The notes beneath the pieces are model-generated. The model was not told where the DNA came from, ran no database searches, and saw only the letters and a list, made by a program, of their open reading frames with translations. This document shows, piece after piece, positions 1-7,849 of a stretch of DNA of 42,158 bases. Made by a program: the position numbers and the translations under genes. The stretch's first letter is position 1. The number at the start of each line of letters is the position of its first letter. Source of the stretch: Actinomadura sp. CNU-125. Its GTDB lineage: Bacteria; Actinomycetota; Actinomycetes; Streptosporangiales; Streptosporangiaceae. Location of the stretch: positions 1 through 42,158 of the forward strand of contig NZ_MKJY01000564.1 of the NCBI RefSeq assembly GCF_001942465.1. Reading direction: 5' to 3'.

Positions 1-352
1 GGACGGCGTCGCGCCGGTCGTGGCGCCGAGCGGGCCGGGACGCTCGAAGGTGCGGGCGTACGCCGCGGCGGGCGCGCTCGCGGGCGCCGCCGGTGAGGTC
101 GGCGCCGCCCAGCCGGACGGTGCCCTCGGTGGGGCGGCGCTGCCCGCTGATGACGTCGCACAGGGTGGTCTTGCCCGCGCCGTCCGGGCCGATCAGCCCG
201 GTCACCGCGCCCGCCGGGGCGGCCAGCGCGGCCCGGTCCACGGCGGTCAGCGCGCCGAACCGCACGGTCACGCCGGACACGAGCAGACCCTGAGCGACCG
301 GGGACGCGGCGGTGGGGGACACGGCGTTCGGGGACGAGGCGGTGGGGGGCAT
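1..352 (-). CDS. ABC transporter ATP-binding protein, LivG-like (partial, N-terminal part)
   Basis: The gene starts at an ATG at 352 and runs off the left edge, so only about 117 residues are visible. After a Thr/Ser/Pro/Ala-rich leader of about 25 residues, the protein reads VSGVTVRFGALTAVD and then a Walker A box, GPDGAGKTT, followed by a LivG-like stretch on insertion and the DLTGG element. The next conserved block, YARTFERPG (compare RTFQ in the LivG family), is one frame away from the start codon's frame, so there is a break at about 60-75. LivG-type ATPases energise uptake of branched-chain amino acids or similar small acids at the membrane. The substrate cannot be told from this fragment. 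Two CRP-like sites lie just upstream. Confidence 0.75.
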   Translation of the reverse strand, partial: MPPTASSPNAVSPTAASPVAQGLLVSGVTVRFGALTAVDRAALAAPAGAVTGLIGPDGAGKTTLCDVISGQRRPTEGTVRLGGADLTGGARERARRGVRPHLRASRPARRHDRRDAV

Positions 353-378
353 CCGCACCTCCCGGCAAGGAGCGAGTC

Positions 379-408
379 TGTGATCCAGGTCATGTGATCT
401 AGATCACC
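379..408. promoter_or_regulatory. Two overlapping CRP/GlxR-like sites upstream of the ABC transporter gene
   Basis: Positions 393-408 read TGTGA-TCTAGA-TCACC, with a perfect 14-bp palindrome at 394-407. This matches the actinobacterial CRP/GlxR consensus TGTGA-N6-TCACA at all but the last base. A second, weaker copy (TGTGA-TCCAGG-TCATG) lies at 379-394. Both are within 60 bp of the ABC ATPase start at 352 and downstream of the SDR stop, so the ABC gene is the likely target. Binding by a CRP-family protein is inferred from the motif. Confidence 0.5.
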
Positions 409-420
409 GGGGCCCTCACC

Positions 421-1270
421 CTACTGAGGAGGCGGCGCGGCGGCAACGCCGCCGGGACCGCCGATGTCGGCGATCTCGGCGAGCCGTTCGCGCCGCCACT
501 CCTTCACCCCGGCGACGAACGCCTCCACGTCGGCGGCCTTGCCCGAGGCCATCTGGTCGAACCAGTCCGGGACGTACCGCTCGAACCGCCCGTCGCCGAT
601 CATCTCCAGGACGGCCGCCGCCACGTCCTGCGGCGAGAGGGCGCCGGACAGGTCGCTCAGCGGCTCCTCGTCGCCGGGCCGCGCGTCGAACAACTCGGTT
701 CCGGTGATCAGCGACGGCTGCACCACGTGGACCCGCACGCCCGTGCCGTCCAGGTCGACGGCCATGCTCTCCCAGAACGCGGTCAGCGCGGCCTTCGACG
801 CCGCGTACGCGGCCTCGTGCGGCGGGCCGAGCCGCGCCGCGACCGACCCGACCGCCACCAGGTGCCCGCGCCCCCGCGCGATCATCCCGGGCAGCACCGC
901 GAGGGCGAGCCGGACGGCCGACACGTAGTTCAGCCGCAGCACGTCCTCGACGTCGGCGGGCGTCAGGTCCCGGACGTGCCGCCGCTTCGGCATCCCCGCG
1001 TTGCCCACCAGCACGTCGATGCCGCCGAACTCCGCCTCGGCCGCCGCGGCGAGCGCCGCAGGGCGCGTCCGGATCGGCCAGGTCCGCCGTCCACATCGCC
1101 GAACCGGGCGCGTGCTCGCGGCACCGGGCCAGCACGTCCGCCAGCCGGTCCGCGCGCCGCGCCGCCAGCCCCACCCGGGCCCCGGCGGCGGCGAGCGCCT
1201 CCTCGATCGCCGCGCCGATCCCCGACGAGGCGCCCGTGACCAGCGCGGACCGTCCAGCCAAAGTCACCAT
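421..1270 (-). CDS. Short-chain dehydrogenase/reductase (frameshifted as read)
   Basis: The N-terminal part (from ATG at 1270) has the Rossmann glycine motif TGASSGIGAA at about residues 11-20 and an AxxADL-like segment. The C-terminal part has the NAG motif (VLVGNAGMP), a Ser in VAVGSVAARLG, and the catalytic YAASK, so the Ser-Tyr-Lys set is present. The two halves are in different frames, and the join is near 1055-1066, where AALAAAAEAEFGGIDV is recovered in the second frame. Total length is about 280 residues, normal for a classical SDR. The substrate is unknown. It diverges from the acyl-CoA dehydrogenase operon, so a role in lipid or acyl-CoA metabolism is possible but not shown. Confidence 0.85.
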
Positions 1271-1368
1271 GCGGGGAACGTCGCACACGCCCCGGCGGGC
1301 GGCAAGGCGCATCGCCGCGCGGCCCGCGCCTCTTACCGGGTTTCGCGCGTTCCGCGCCCCTCCCTTGG

Positions 1369-1398
1369 TTGACGTCCGCTCGCCCGTGTTCCTAGGGT
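1369..1398 (+). promoter_or_regulatory. Sigma-70-type promoter for the acyl-CoA dehydrogenase pair
   Basis: The -35 hexamer TTGACG (1369-1374) and -10 hexamer TAGGGT (1393-1398) are separated by 18 bp. The promoter points toward the acyl-CoA dehydrogenase gene that starts at 1474. The expected transcription start is near 1405, inside or next to the palindrome at 1407-1426. Confidence 0.55.
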
Positions 1399-1406
1399 GG
1401 TGCTGC

Positions 1407-1426
1407 CATACCGACTGGTTGGTATG
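1407..1426. promoter_or_regulatory. TetR-type palindromic operator
   Basis: CATACC-N8-GGTATG is a perfect 6+6 dyad with the ACCGAC/GTTGGT flavour typical of TetR-family operators next to actinobacterial acyl-CoA dehydrogenase genes. It sits about 9 bp downstream of the -10 box, over the likely transcription start, which suits repression. No TetR gene lies in the window, so the cognate protein is unknown. Confidence 0.55.
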
Positions 1427-1473
1427 TTCGCCGGTGGCCATCGCGCCACCCCCACCGCGCGGAGGTCCGCCCC

Positions 1474-2667
1474 GTGAGCACAGCACCGCCCGACGCCGCC
1501 GAGCTGGGCAGGAGGGTCGACGCCTTCCTCGCCGAGCACGACCCCGCGGCCACCGAGCCGCCGGAGTTCCTCCGGGCCCGCTACGACGCCGGCCTGGCGT
1601 GGGTCCACTACCCGGAAGGCCACGGCGGGCTCGACGCGCCGCGGGCCCTGCAGCCCGGCGTGGACCGGCGGTTCCGGGAGGCGGGCGCCCCCGGCAACCA
1701 GCCCGAGCGCAACGGCATCGGGCTCGGCATGGCCGCCCCCACCATCCTCGCCTTCGGCACCGAGGAGCAGAAGCGCCGCTTCCTGCGCCCCCTCTGGACG
1801 GGCGAGGAGATCTGGTGCCAGCTGTTCAGCGAGCCCGGCGCCGGTTCCGACCTCGCCGCGCTCGGCACCCGCGCCGTCCGCGACGGCGACCACTGGATCG
1901 TCAACGGCCAGAAGGTCTGGACGTCCATGGCGCACGAGGCCCGCTACGCGATCCTGGTGACCCGCACCGACCCGGACGTCCCCAAGCACCGCGGCATGAC
2001 CTACTTCGTCTGCGACATGACCGCGCCCGGCGTCGAGGTGCGGCCGCTGCGGCAGATCACCGGCGAGGCCGAGTTCAACGAGGTCTTCCTCACCGACGTC
2101 CGCATCCCCGACGAGCACCGCCTCGGCGAGATCGGGGACGGCTGGCGCGTCTCCACGACCACGCTGATGAACGAGCGGGTCGCCATCGGCGGCGCCGCCG
2201 CGCCCCGCGAGGGCGGCATGATGGGCGTCGTCGCCAAGCTGTGGCGGGACCGCCCCGAGCTGCGCACCGCCGGGCTGCACGACGCCCTGCTGCGGCTGTG
2301 GGCGGAGACCGAGGCCGCCCGCCTCACCGGCGAGCGGCTCCGCCAGCAGCTCGCCGCCGGCAAGCCCGGCCCCGAGGGCTCGGCCGCCAAGCTCGCCTTC
2401 GCCGAACTGAACCAGCGCACGTCCGGCCTGGAGTTGGAGCTGCTCGGCGACGACGGGCTGCGCTACGACGACTGGACGATGCGCCGCCCGTCCGAGGTCG
2501 ACTTCACCCGCCGCTCGCCCGGGTACCGCTACCTGCGCGCCAAGGGCAACTCCATCGAGGGCGGCACCTCGGAGATCCTGCGCAACATCATCGCCGAACG
2601 CGTCCTGGGCCTGCCCGGCGAGATCCGGGTCGACAAGGACGTGCCGTGGAAGGACCTGCCGAAGTGA
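1474..2667 (+). CDS. Acyl-CoA dehydrogenase, subunit with catalytic glutamate
   Basis: This 397-residue flavoprotein has the acyl-CoA dehydrogenase signatures in order: an N-terminal helical domain, the FAD/substrate segment WCQLFSEPGAGSDLA (about 111-125), the beta domain DHWIVNGQKVWTS (about 137-149), and a C-terminal helical domain ending in IEGGTSEILRNIIAERVLG. The Glu of that last motif is the usual position of the catalytic base. It starts at a GTG with GGAGG upstream. Its stop overlaps the next acyl-CoA dehydrogenase start (GTGA), so the pair is likely one operon and possibly one heteromeric enzyme that oxidises an acyl-CoA to the 2-enoyl-CoA. The chain type cannot be told. Confidence 0.93.
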   Translation: MSTAPPDAAELGRRVDAFLAEHDPAATEPPEFLRARYDAGLAWVHYPEGHGGLDAPRALQPGVDRRFREAGAPGNQPERNGIGLGMAAPTILAFGTEEQKRRFLRPLWTGEEIWCQLFSEPGAGSDLAALGTRAVRDGDHWIVNGQKVWTSMAHEARYAILVTRTDPDVPKHRGMTYFVCDMTAPGVEVRPLRQITGEAEFNEVFLTDVRIPDEHRLGEIGDGWRVSTTTLMNERVAIGGAAAPREGGMMGVVAKLWRDRPELRTAGLHDALLRLWAETEAARLTGERLRQQLAAGKPGPEGSAAKLAFAELNQRTSGLELELLGDDGLRYDDWTMRRPSEVDFTRRSPGYRYLRAKGNSIEGGTSEILRNIIAERVLGLPGEIRVDKDVPWKDLPK

Positions 2668-3758
2668 CCGACCTCCTCTACACCGAGATCGAGAGCGACC
2701 TGCGCGCGAGCGTCCGCGAGGTCCTCGACGACAAGGCGCCCTGGACGGACGTGCTCGCCGGCACCGAGAAGGACGAGCCGTACGACGCGGCCCTGTGGAC
2801 GGCCGTCGCCGCGCGGCTCGGCTGCGCCGGGCTGCCCGTCCCCGAGGACCTCGGCGGCGCCGGCGCGGGCTGGCGGGAGACCGCCGTGGTGATGGAGGAA
2901 CTGGGCCGCGCCGTCGCGCCCGTCCCGTTCCTCACCAGCTCCGTCCTGGCCACCGCCGCGCTCCTGGCGGCGGGCGAGCGGGAACTGCTCGGGCCGCTGG
3001 CCGCCGGGGACCGGATCGCCGTCCTCGCCGTCCCGTTCGGCACCGCGCCCGGCGCCGACCCGGGCTCCGACCCCGACGCCCCGACCGTCTCCGGCGCGCG
3101 CTCACCGGCGCGGTCACGAGCGTCGCGACGCCTCGCCGCCGACGTGTTCCTCGTCCCCGCCGCGGGCGGACTGTACGCGGTCGACGCCGACCCCGACGGG
3201 CGGCACGTCCGCCGCACCGCCGTGACGTCCCTGGACATGACCCGCCGCCTCGCCGACGTCGCCTTCACCGGCGCCCCGGCCCGGCTGGTCGCGCAGGGCC
3301 CGGACGCCGTCCGCGCCGCGCTGCTGACCGGCGCCGCGCTGCTCGCCTCCGAGCAGCTCGGCATCGCCGAACGCTGCCTGGACGACACCGTCGCCTACGT
3401 CAAGACCCGCTACCAGTTCGGCCGCCAGATCGGCTCCTACCAGGCCCTCAAGCACCGCCTGGCGGACCTGTGGACGTCGATCACGCAGGCCCGCGCCGCC
3501 GCCCGCTACGCCGCGTCCTGCGCGGCCGCCGGGGACGCCGACCTGCCCGTCGCCGCGGCCGTCGCGCAGGCGCACTGCTCGGCCGTCGCGGTCAAGGCCG
3601 CAGAGGAATGCGTGCAGATGCACGGCGGCATCGGGTTCACCTGGGAGCACCCGGCGCACCTGTACCTGAAGCGAGCCAAGGCCGACTCGATCGCCCTCGG
3701 CTCGCCCGACCGGCACCGCGCCGCCCTCGCCGTCCTGGCCGACCTCCCGCCGGCCTGA
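2664..3758 (+). CDS. Acyl-CoA dehydrogenase, partner subunit
   Basis: The 364-residue protein begins at GTG 2664, overlapping the stop of the upstream gene by 4 nt. The C-terminal domain is clear: a segment starting LDDTVAYVKTRYQFGRQIG, then EECVQMHGGIGFTWEHPAHLYLKRAK. It lacks the EG(G)TS catalytic-base motif of its partner, as seen in the paired FadE proteins of actinobacteria that form alpha2beta2 enzymes. Between about 3095 and 3135 the frame reads an Arg/Ser-rich stretch while the +1 frame reads LTGAVTSVATP, which fits the beta domain. Two compensating single-base errors are therefore likely here. A strong hairpin follows the stop. Confidence 0.9.
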   Translation: MTDLLYTEIESDLRASVREVLDDKAPWTDVLAGTEKDEPYDAALWTAVAARLGCAGLPVPEDLGGAGAGWRETAVVMEELGRAVAPVPFLTSSVLATAALLAAGERELLGPLAAGDRIAVLAVPFGTAPGADPGSDPDAPTVSGARSPARSRASRRLAADVFLVPAAGGLYAVDADPDGRHVRRTAVTSLDMTRRLADVAFTGAPARLVAQGPDAVRAALLTGAALLASEQLGIAERCLDDTVAYVKTRYQFGRQIGSYQALKHRLADLWTSITQARAAARYAASCAAAGDADLPVAAAVAQAHCSAVAVKAAEECVQMHGGIGFTWEHPAHLYLKRAKADSIALGSPDRHRAALAVLADLPPA

Positions 3759-3766
3759 CCGGCGGT

Positions 3767-3800
3767 CCCCGGCGGGACCGGTCCGCCGGTCCCGCCGGGG
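3767..3800. terminator. Bidirectional hairpin terminator between convergent genes
   Basis: Two perfect 15-bp arms (left arm CCCCGGCGGGACCGG) flank a TCCG tetraloop. The hairpin lies exactly between the acyl-CoA dehydrogenase stop (3758) and the stop of the convergent universal stress protein gene (3801). There is no U-tract, as is common in actinomycetes. Confidence 0.7.
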
Positions 3801-4357
3801 CTACCGGTCGAGCCAGAGGCGGCGGCCCAGCCGCCGGAACCGGGACTCGTCGGCGACGTGCTCGGGGCTCGTGTCGTGGGCCGCGAGACGTTCCAGCAGC
3901 GACTCGAACGCGGGCGGGCCGACGCACACCAGCGTCGCCGCGACCGGCGGGCGCAGTGCAGCCGGACCGACGGGCGCACCAGCCGCGACAGCGGCCCCCG
4001 GCTGCCGTGCCCGACGACGAGGATGTCGTCCTCGCCCGCGAGCCGCACCAGGGTCGCGCCCGGCTCGCCGACCAGCGCCAGCGCCGTCATGTCCACGCCC
4101 TCCGGCGGGCCGTCGCACACGTCCGACAGCAGCCGGGCGACCAGGTCCGCGCCCGAGCCGCGCAGCGCGTCGGTGACGCCGCAGCCGAGCAGCCCGGCCG
4201 CCGACACGTGCGGGGGGAGCGGGGCGGCATGGGCCACCAGCAAGGGGAGCCGCCGGAGCCGCGCCTCGCCGATCGCCCAGGAGAGCGCACAGCGCGCGCC
4301 GGCGGAGTCGTCGACCCCCACGACGACGCGGGGGCCGCCCTCCGGCCTCACGATCAC
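3801..4357 (-). CDS. Universal stress protein, UspA family (frameshifted as read)
   Basis: From the GTG at 4357, preceded by GGGAGG at about 6 nt, the product reads VVVGVDDSAGARCALSWAIG, the typical Usp beta1-helix1. Further on it has DDILVVGHGSRGPLSRLV, which contains the G-x-G-S nucleotide-binding loop. The C-terminus (PPVAATLVCVGPPAFES and onward to the TAG at 3801) is in another frame, so there is a break near 3955-3975. A longer start at ATG 4396 is open but has a poorer ribosome site. Usp proteins bind ATP or similar ligands and act in stress adaptation in the cytoplasm. A GGGTAT box upstream hints at stress-sigma control. Confidence 0.8.
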
Positions 4358-4407
4358 GGTCCCTCCCGAAGCCTGCGGGGTGAGGTGGTTCACCATACAG
4401 TGAAGGA

Positions 4408-4413
4408 ATACCC
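4408..4413 (-). promoter_or_regulatory. GGGTAT box (possible SigB-type -10) upstream of the usp gene
   Basis: GGGTAT on the minus strand matches the -10 of SigB/SigF-type general stress promoters and lies about 50 bp before the usp GTG. No convincing GTTT-type -35 stands 14-16 bp upstream (the bases there read GAAA), so this is weak. Confidence 0.25.
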
Positions 4414-4552
4414 ACCCCAGGGGAAGTGTTTCACGCGGTTTCGCCTCCGGTTCCGGCGATTCCACCCCCGAGTCCACCCCGCGAGCGCCCCGTCCGGAGG
4501 GGGCGGCGCGCGTCCGCTGGACCGCCGGACCGCGGCCCGGCAGACTTCCGCC

Positions 4553-5080
4553 ATGGGCACACCCACGCCGGCCTCCACCGGCGCTCCCAGCGAACCGGGG
4601 CCGGACGAGCGGGCCTGCGCCGTCGCGCACGGCGACGTCCGTCCCGAGACCGGCGACCGCGTGCTCGTCGCCGTGTTCGACACTCCGGTGGCCGCGCACC
4701 TGCTGCGGTACGGCGCCGACCTCGGATACCGCACCCACCTCGTCGACCCCGACGAGGACCGCGACGGCTCCGCCGCGCCGCCGCCACTGGACGCCGCCGC
4801 GGACGTCGTCGTCACCGACCACCACCGGCCCGAACTCGGCCGCGTGCTGGCCGCCGTGCTCACCCAGCCCGTCCGCTGGGTCGGGGTGATGGGCAACCCC
4901 CGCCACCCCGCCCCGCACATCCCGGCGCTCACCGAACTCGGCGTCCCGGCGGGCGACATCGCCCGGGTGCGCCGCCCCATCGGCCTCAACATCGGCTCCC
5001 GGACGCGCGACATCGCCGTCGCGACGCTCGCCGGGCTGATCGCCGACCGCAACGGCCGCCCCGGCGGATTCGAGTTCTGA
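4553..5080 (+). CDS. XdhC-family protein, Rossmann (C-terminal) domain only
   Basis: The 175-residue protein reads VLVAVFDTPVAAHLLRYGADLGYRTHLVD, then VVVTDHHRPELGRVL, then RWVGVMGNPRH and a C-terminus with RRPIGLNIGSRTRDIAVATLAGLIADRNGR. This is the C-terminal NAD-type Rossmann half of XdhC/CoxI proteins, which load and mature the molybdenum cofactor of xanthine dehydrogenase and CO dehydrogenase-type enzymes. The usual N-terminal XdhC_CoxI domain is absent; the first 40 residues are a short Pro/Ala-rich leader. No molybdenum hydroxylase is nearby, so the partner enzyme is unknown. It could equally be an orphan NAD-binding protein. Confidence 0.8.
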   Translation: MGTPTPASTGAPSEPGPDERACAVAHGDVRPETGDRVLVAVFDTPVAAHLLRYGADLGYRTHLVDPDEDRDGSAAPPPLDAAADVVVTDHHRPELGRVLAAVLTQPVRWVGVMGNPRHPAPHIPALTELGVPAGDIARVRRPIGLNIGSRTRDIAVATLAGLIADRNGRPGGFEF

Positions 5081-5113
5081 CCGCCCCGCAGACCGCCCGC
5101 ACCCGCCGTTCGC

Positions 5114-5143
5114 CTGACGACGCCGCAGGTCAGCGCGTAGGAT
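5114..5143 (+). promoter_or_regulatory. Sigma-70-like promoter upstream of the ECF sigma gene
   Basis: CTGACG (5114-5119) and TAGGAT (5138-5143) are 18 bp apart and point toward the sigma factor gene, about 110 bp upstream of its start. Confidence 0.45.
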
Positions 5144-5254
5144 GGTGCGGCGCAACGGTTCTGTCGGTGGGGCGGTCTACGGTCGGGACGAACGGGCGGC
5201 CGCCGGCCCGCGCCGCCGCGAGGTAGACATCGCCGAGCGAAGGTGACGACGACC

Positions 5255-6289
5255 ATGCCAGCCGACCCAACGCCAGCCGATCCGACGCCGGCCGACCCGA
5301 CGCGGGAGACGGGCTCCGCCACGGCCATCGCGGACGACCGCGAGTTCCTCGACCGGGCCGACCCGTACCGGCGCGAGCTGCTCGCCCACTGCTACCGGAT
5401 GCTCGGGTCCATCCACGACGCCGAAGACCTCGTGCAGGAGACGTACCTGCGCGCCTGGAAGTCCTACGAGCGGTTCGAAGGCCGGTCCTCGCTGCGGACG
5501 TGGCTGTACCGCATCGCCACGAACGCGTGCCTCACCGCGATCGACCAGCGCGGCAACCGGCCCATGCCGTCCGGGCTCGGCGCGCCGAGCGACGAACCCG
5601 AACGGCCCGTCGTCGCGTCCCCCGAGGTGCCGTGGCTGGAACCCGCCCCCGACACCGTCGTCGCCGCGGACGCCGCCGACCCGGCCGCGATCGTCGCCGC
5701 CCGGGAGAGCACCCGGCTCGCGTTCGTCGCCGCGCTGCAGCACCTGCCCGCCAAGCAGCGGGTCGTGCTGATCCTGCGGGACGTGCTGAAGTGGCGGGCC
5801 GCCGAGGTCGCCGAGTTCCTCGGCACCAGCACCGCCGCCGTCAACAGCGCGCTGCAGCGCGCCCGGGAACGGCTGGAGCAGGACGGTCCCGCCCGCGACG
5901 AGCTCGTCGAGCCCGCCGACCCGTCCGCCCGCGAGCTCCTCGACCGCTACGCCAAGGCCTTCGAGGACGCCGACATCACCGCGCTCCTCGAACTGTTCAA
6001 GCGGGACGCCGTCTGGGAGATGCCGCCGTTCCCCGAATGGTTCACCGGCGCCGAGACCATCGTGCGGCTCATCATCGCGCAGTGCGCCGCCGAGCCGGGC
6101 GAGCTGCGCATGCTCCCGGCCGCCGCGAACGGCCAGCCCGCGTTCGGCCTCTACCGCCGGGACGGGGAAGGCGTGCACCGGCCGTACCAGCTGCAGGTCA
6201 TCGCGATCACGGCGGACGGGGTCGCGCACGTCTCCGCGTTCTTCGACACGACCCTTTTCCCGCTGTTCGGCCTTCCGGAAAATGCCTGA
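5255..6289 (+). CDS. RNA polymerase sigma factor, ECF type with C-terminal SnoaL-like domain (SigG/TIGR02960 type)
   Basis: The product (344 residues from ATG 5255) has sigma-70 region 2 (YRRELLAHCYRMLGSIHDAEDLVQETYLRAW, near residues 35-65), region 4 with a helix-turn-helix (VAEFLGTSTAAVNSALQRARERL, near 185-207), and a C-terminal NTF2/SnoaL-like domain of about 130 residues (DAVWEMPPFPEWFTGAE). This layout is that of M. tuberculosis SigG and relatives, where the extra domain is thought to modulate activity in place of an anti-sigma factor. I chose ATG 5255 because AGGTGA lies 8 nt upstream; GTG 5243 in the same frame is the alternative. The N-terminus holds three copies of a PADPT repeat. 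Confidence 0.88.
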   Translation: MPADPTPADPTPADPTRETGSATAIADDREFLDRADPYRRELLAHCYRMLGSIHDAEDLVQETYLRAWKSYERFEGRSSLRTWLYRIATNACLTAIDQRGNRPMPSGLGAPSDEPERPVVASPEVPWLEPAPDTVVAADAADPAAIVAARESTRLAFVAALQHLPAKQRVVLILRDVLKWRAAEVAEFLGTSTAAVNSALQRARERLEQDGPARDELVEPADPSARELLDRYAKAFEDADITALLELFKRDAVWEMPPFPEWFTGAETIVRLIIAQCAAEPGELRMLPAAANGQPAFGLYRRDGEGVHRPYQLQVIAITADGVAHVSAFFDTTLFPLFGLPENA

Positions 6290-6297
6290 CCCGAGGG

Positions 6298-6326
6298 TTG
6301 ATTTTCCGCCCAGCGGAAAGTGATGT
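6298..6326 (+). promoter_or_regulatory. Putative promoter and IclR-type operator of the pca operon
   Basis: TTTCCGC-CCA-GCGGAAA (6303-6319) is a perfect 7+7 dyad of the kind bound by IclR-family regulators. It lies between a -35-like TTGATT (6298-6303) and a weak -10-like TGATGT (6321-6326), about 90 bp upstream of the first pca operon gene. The IclR gene at the end of the same cluster is the natural ligand-responsive partner. The dyad is plain in the sequence; the promoter boxes and the assignment are inferred. Confidence 0.5.
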
Positions 6327-6411
6327 CCAGGGTCTCCGCCGCCTGCTGCCAGTGTGGTGACGGCGGCCCCGGCGGCATGGCCGGGTGCCGCCGGAGCGGA
6401 TTGGGAGGCAC

Positions 6412-7197
6412 ATGGACAAGGTCGTGCCCTCGGCGGCGGACGCGGTCGCCGGCATCGACGACGGGTCCTCGCTGGCCGTCGGCGGCTTCGGGCTGTGCGG
6501 GGTCCCCGCCGTTCTGATCTCCGCCCTGCACGAGCGGGGCGCGGGGAACCTGACGGTCGTCTCGAACAACTGCGGGCTGGACGGCCGGGGACTCGGGCAG
6601 CTTCTCACCGCGGGCCGGATCGTCCGGGCGATGGGCTCCTACGTCGGGGACAACAAGGAGTTCGCCCGCCAGTACCTCGCCGGTGAGATCGAGGTCGAGC
6701 TGATGCCGCAGGGCACGCTCGCCGAACGGCTGCGTGCGGGCGGCTCCGGCATCCCCGCGTTCTACACCCCCGCCGGGGTCGGCACGATGGTCGCCGAGGG
6801 CGGGATGCCCTGGCGGTACGCCCCGGACGGCACGGTCGCCGTCGCGTCCCCCGCCAAGGAGGTCCGCGAGTTCGGCGGCCGCGAGTACGTGCTGGAGGAG
6901 AGCATCACCACCGACTTCGCGCTGGTGCGCGCCGCCGTCGGCGACCGGCACGGCAACCTGGTGTTCGACAAGGCCGCCCGGAACTTCAACCCGCTCGCCG
7001 CGATGGCCGGGCGGATCACGGTCGCCGAGGTCGAGCGGCTCGTCGAACCCGGCGAGCTCGACCCCGACGCCGTCCACCTGCCCGGCGTGTTCGTCCAGCG
7101 GGTGCTGGAGCTGACCCCGGAGCAGGCGGCCGACAAGCCGATCGAGAAGCGGACGGTGCGCGAGAGCGGACCGGAGAGCGGGGAGGGCGCCCGATGA
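6412..7197 (+). CDS. pcaI: 3-oxoacid/3-oxoadipate CoA-transferase subunit A
   Basis: The 261-residue protein has the alpha-subunit signature of family I CoA-transferases: LAVGGFGLCGVPAVLI near residues 22-37, and TVVSNNCGLDGRGLGQLL. In this operon it should transfer CoA from succinyl-CoA to 3-oxoadipate together with the beta subunit. By sequence alone it could also be a succinyl-CoA:acetoacetate transferase (ScoA). ATG 6412 is chosen over an upstream in-frame start at 6385 because GGGAGG stands 3 nt before it. Its stop overlaps the next start by 4 nt (ATGA at 7194). Confidence 0.92.
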   Translation: MDKVVPSAADAVAGIDDGSSLAVGGFGLCGVPAVLISALHERGAGNLTVVSNNCGLDGRGLGQLLTAGRIVRAMGSYVGDNKEFARQYLAGEIEVELMPQGTLAERLRAGGSGIPAFYTPAGVGTMVAEGGMPWRYAPDGTVAVASPAKEVREFGGREYVLEESITTDFALVRAAVGDRHGNLVFDKAARNFNPLAAMAGRITVAEVERLVEPGELDPDAVHLPGVFVQRVLELTPEQAADKPIEKRTVRESGPESGEGAR

Positions 7198-7849
7198 CCT
7201 GGTCCAGGAACGAGATCGCCGCCCGCGCGGCGGCCGAGCTGCCCGACGGCGCGTACGTCAACCTCGGCATCGGGCTGCCCACGCTGATCCCCGGGTACGT
7301 GCCCGCCGGACGGCACGTGACGCTGCACGCCGAGAACGGCGTGCTCGGCGTCGGCCCGTACCCGGCCGAGGACGAGGTCGACCCGGATCTGATCAACGCC
7401 GGGAAGGAGACCGTGACCGCGCTGCCCGGCGCGGCCTGCTTCGACTCCTCGCTGTCGTTCGGCATGATCCGCGGCGGCCACATCGACATCGCCGTGCTGG
7501 GCGCCATGCAGGTCTCCGCCCGCGGCGACCTCGCCAACTGGTCCGTCCCCGGCAAGATGATCAAGGGGATGGGCGGTGCGATGGACCTCGTGCACGGCGC
7601 CCGCAAGGTGATCGTCGTGATGAGCCACACCGCCCGCGACGGCGCACCGAAGCTCGTCGAGGAGTGCTCGCTGCCGCTGACCGGCGCCGGCTGCGTCGAC
7701 CGGATCATCACCGACCTCGGCGTCGTCGACGTCACCCCGGACGGCCTGACGCTGGTCGAGACGCGCCCGGCGTCACCGTCGACGACATCCGCGCCGCGAC
7801 CGGGCCGCGGCTCCTGGAGCCCGCCCCCGCAGAAGGGACCCCGGCATGA
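7194..7849 (+). CDS. pcaJ: 3-oxoacid/3-oxoadipate CoA-transferase subunit B (frameshift near the 3' end)
   Basis: The product begins MTWSRNEIAARAAAEL and carries NLGIGLPTLIPGYV and the catalytic-glutamate motif HAENGVLGVGPYP (near residues 43-55) of CoA-transferase beta subunits. The frame from the start codon loses homology after LTLVET near 7760. The next frame gives GVTVDDIRAATGPRLLEP and a TGA at 7849, which overlaps the pcaH ATG. Restoring one G (ACGCG to ACGGCG) repairs the gene to about 218 residues. With subunit A it forms 3-oxoadipyl-CoA from 3-oxoadipate. Confidence 0.9.

Noticed and set aside
2795..5080. A 761-codon open frame on the plus strand across several genes
   Set aside because: It is Arg/Pro/Gly-rich with no family motif until the XdhC part, and it runs through the acyl-CoA dehydrogenase in a shadow frame, the terminator and the antisense of usp. 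Only 4553-5080 is real.
6303..6319. The pca dyad as a terminator of the sigma factor gene
   Set aside because: A 7-bp stem with a 3-nt loop and no long GC stem would be weak, and it overlaps a -35-like element, so an operator is the better reading.
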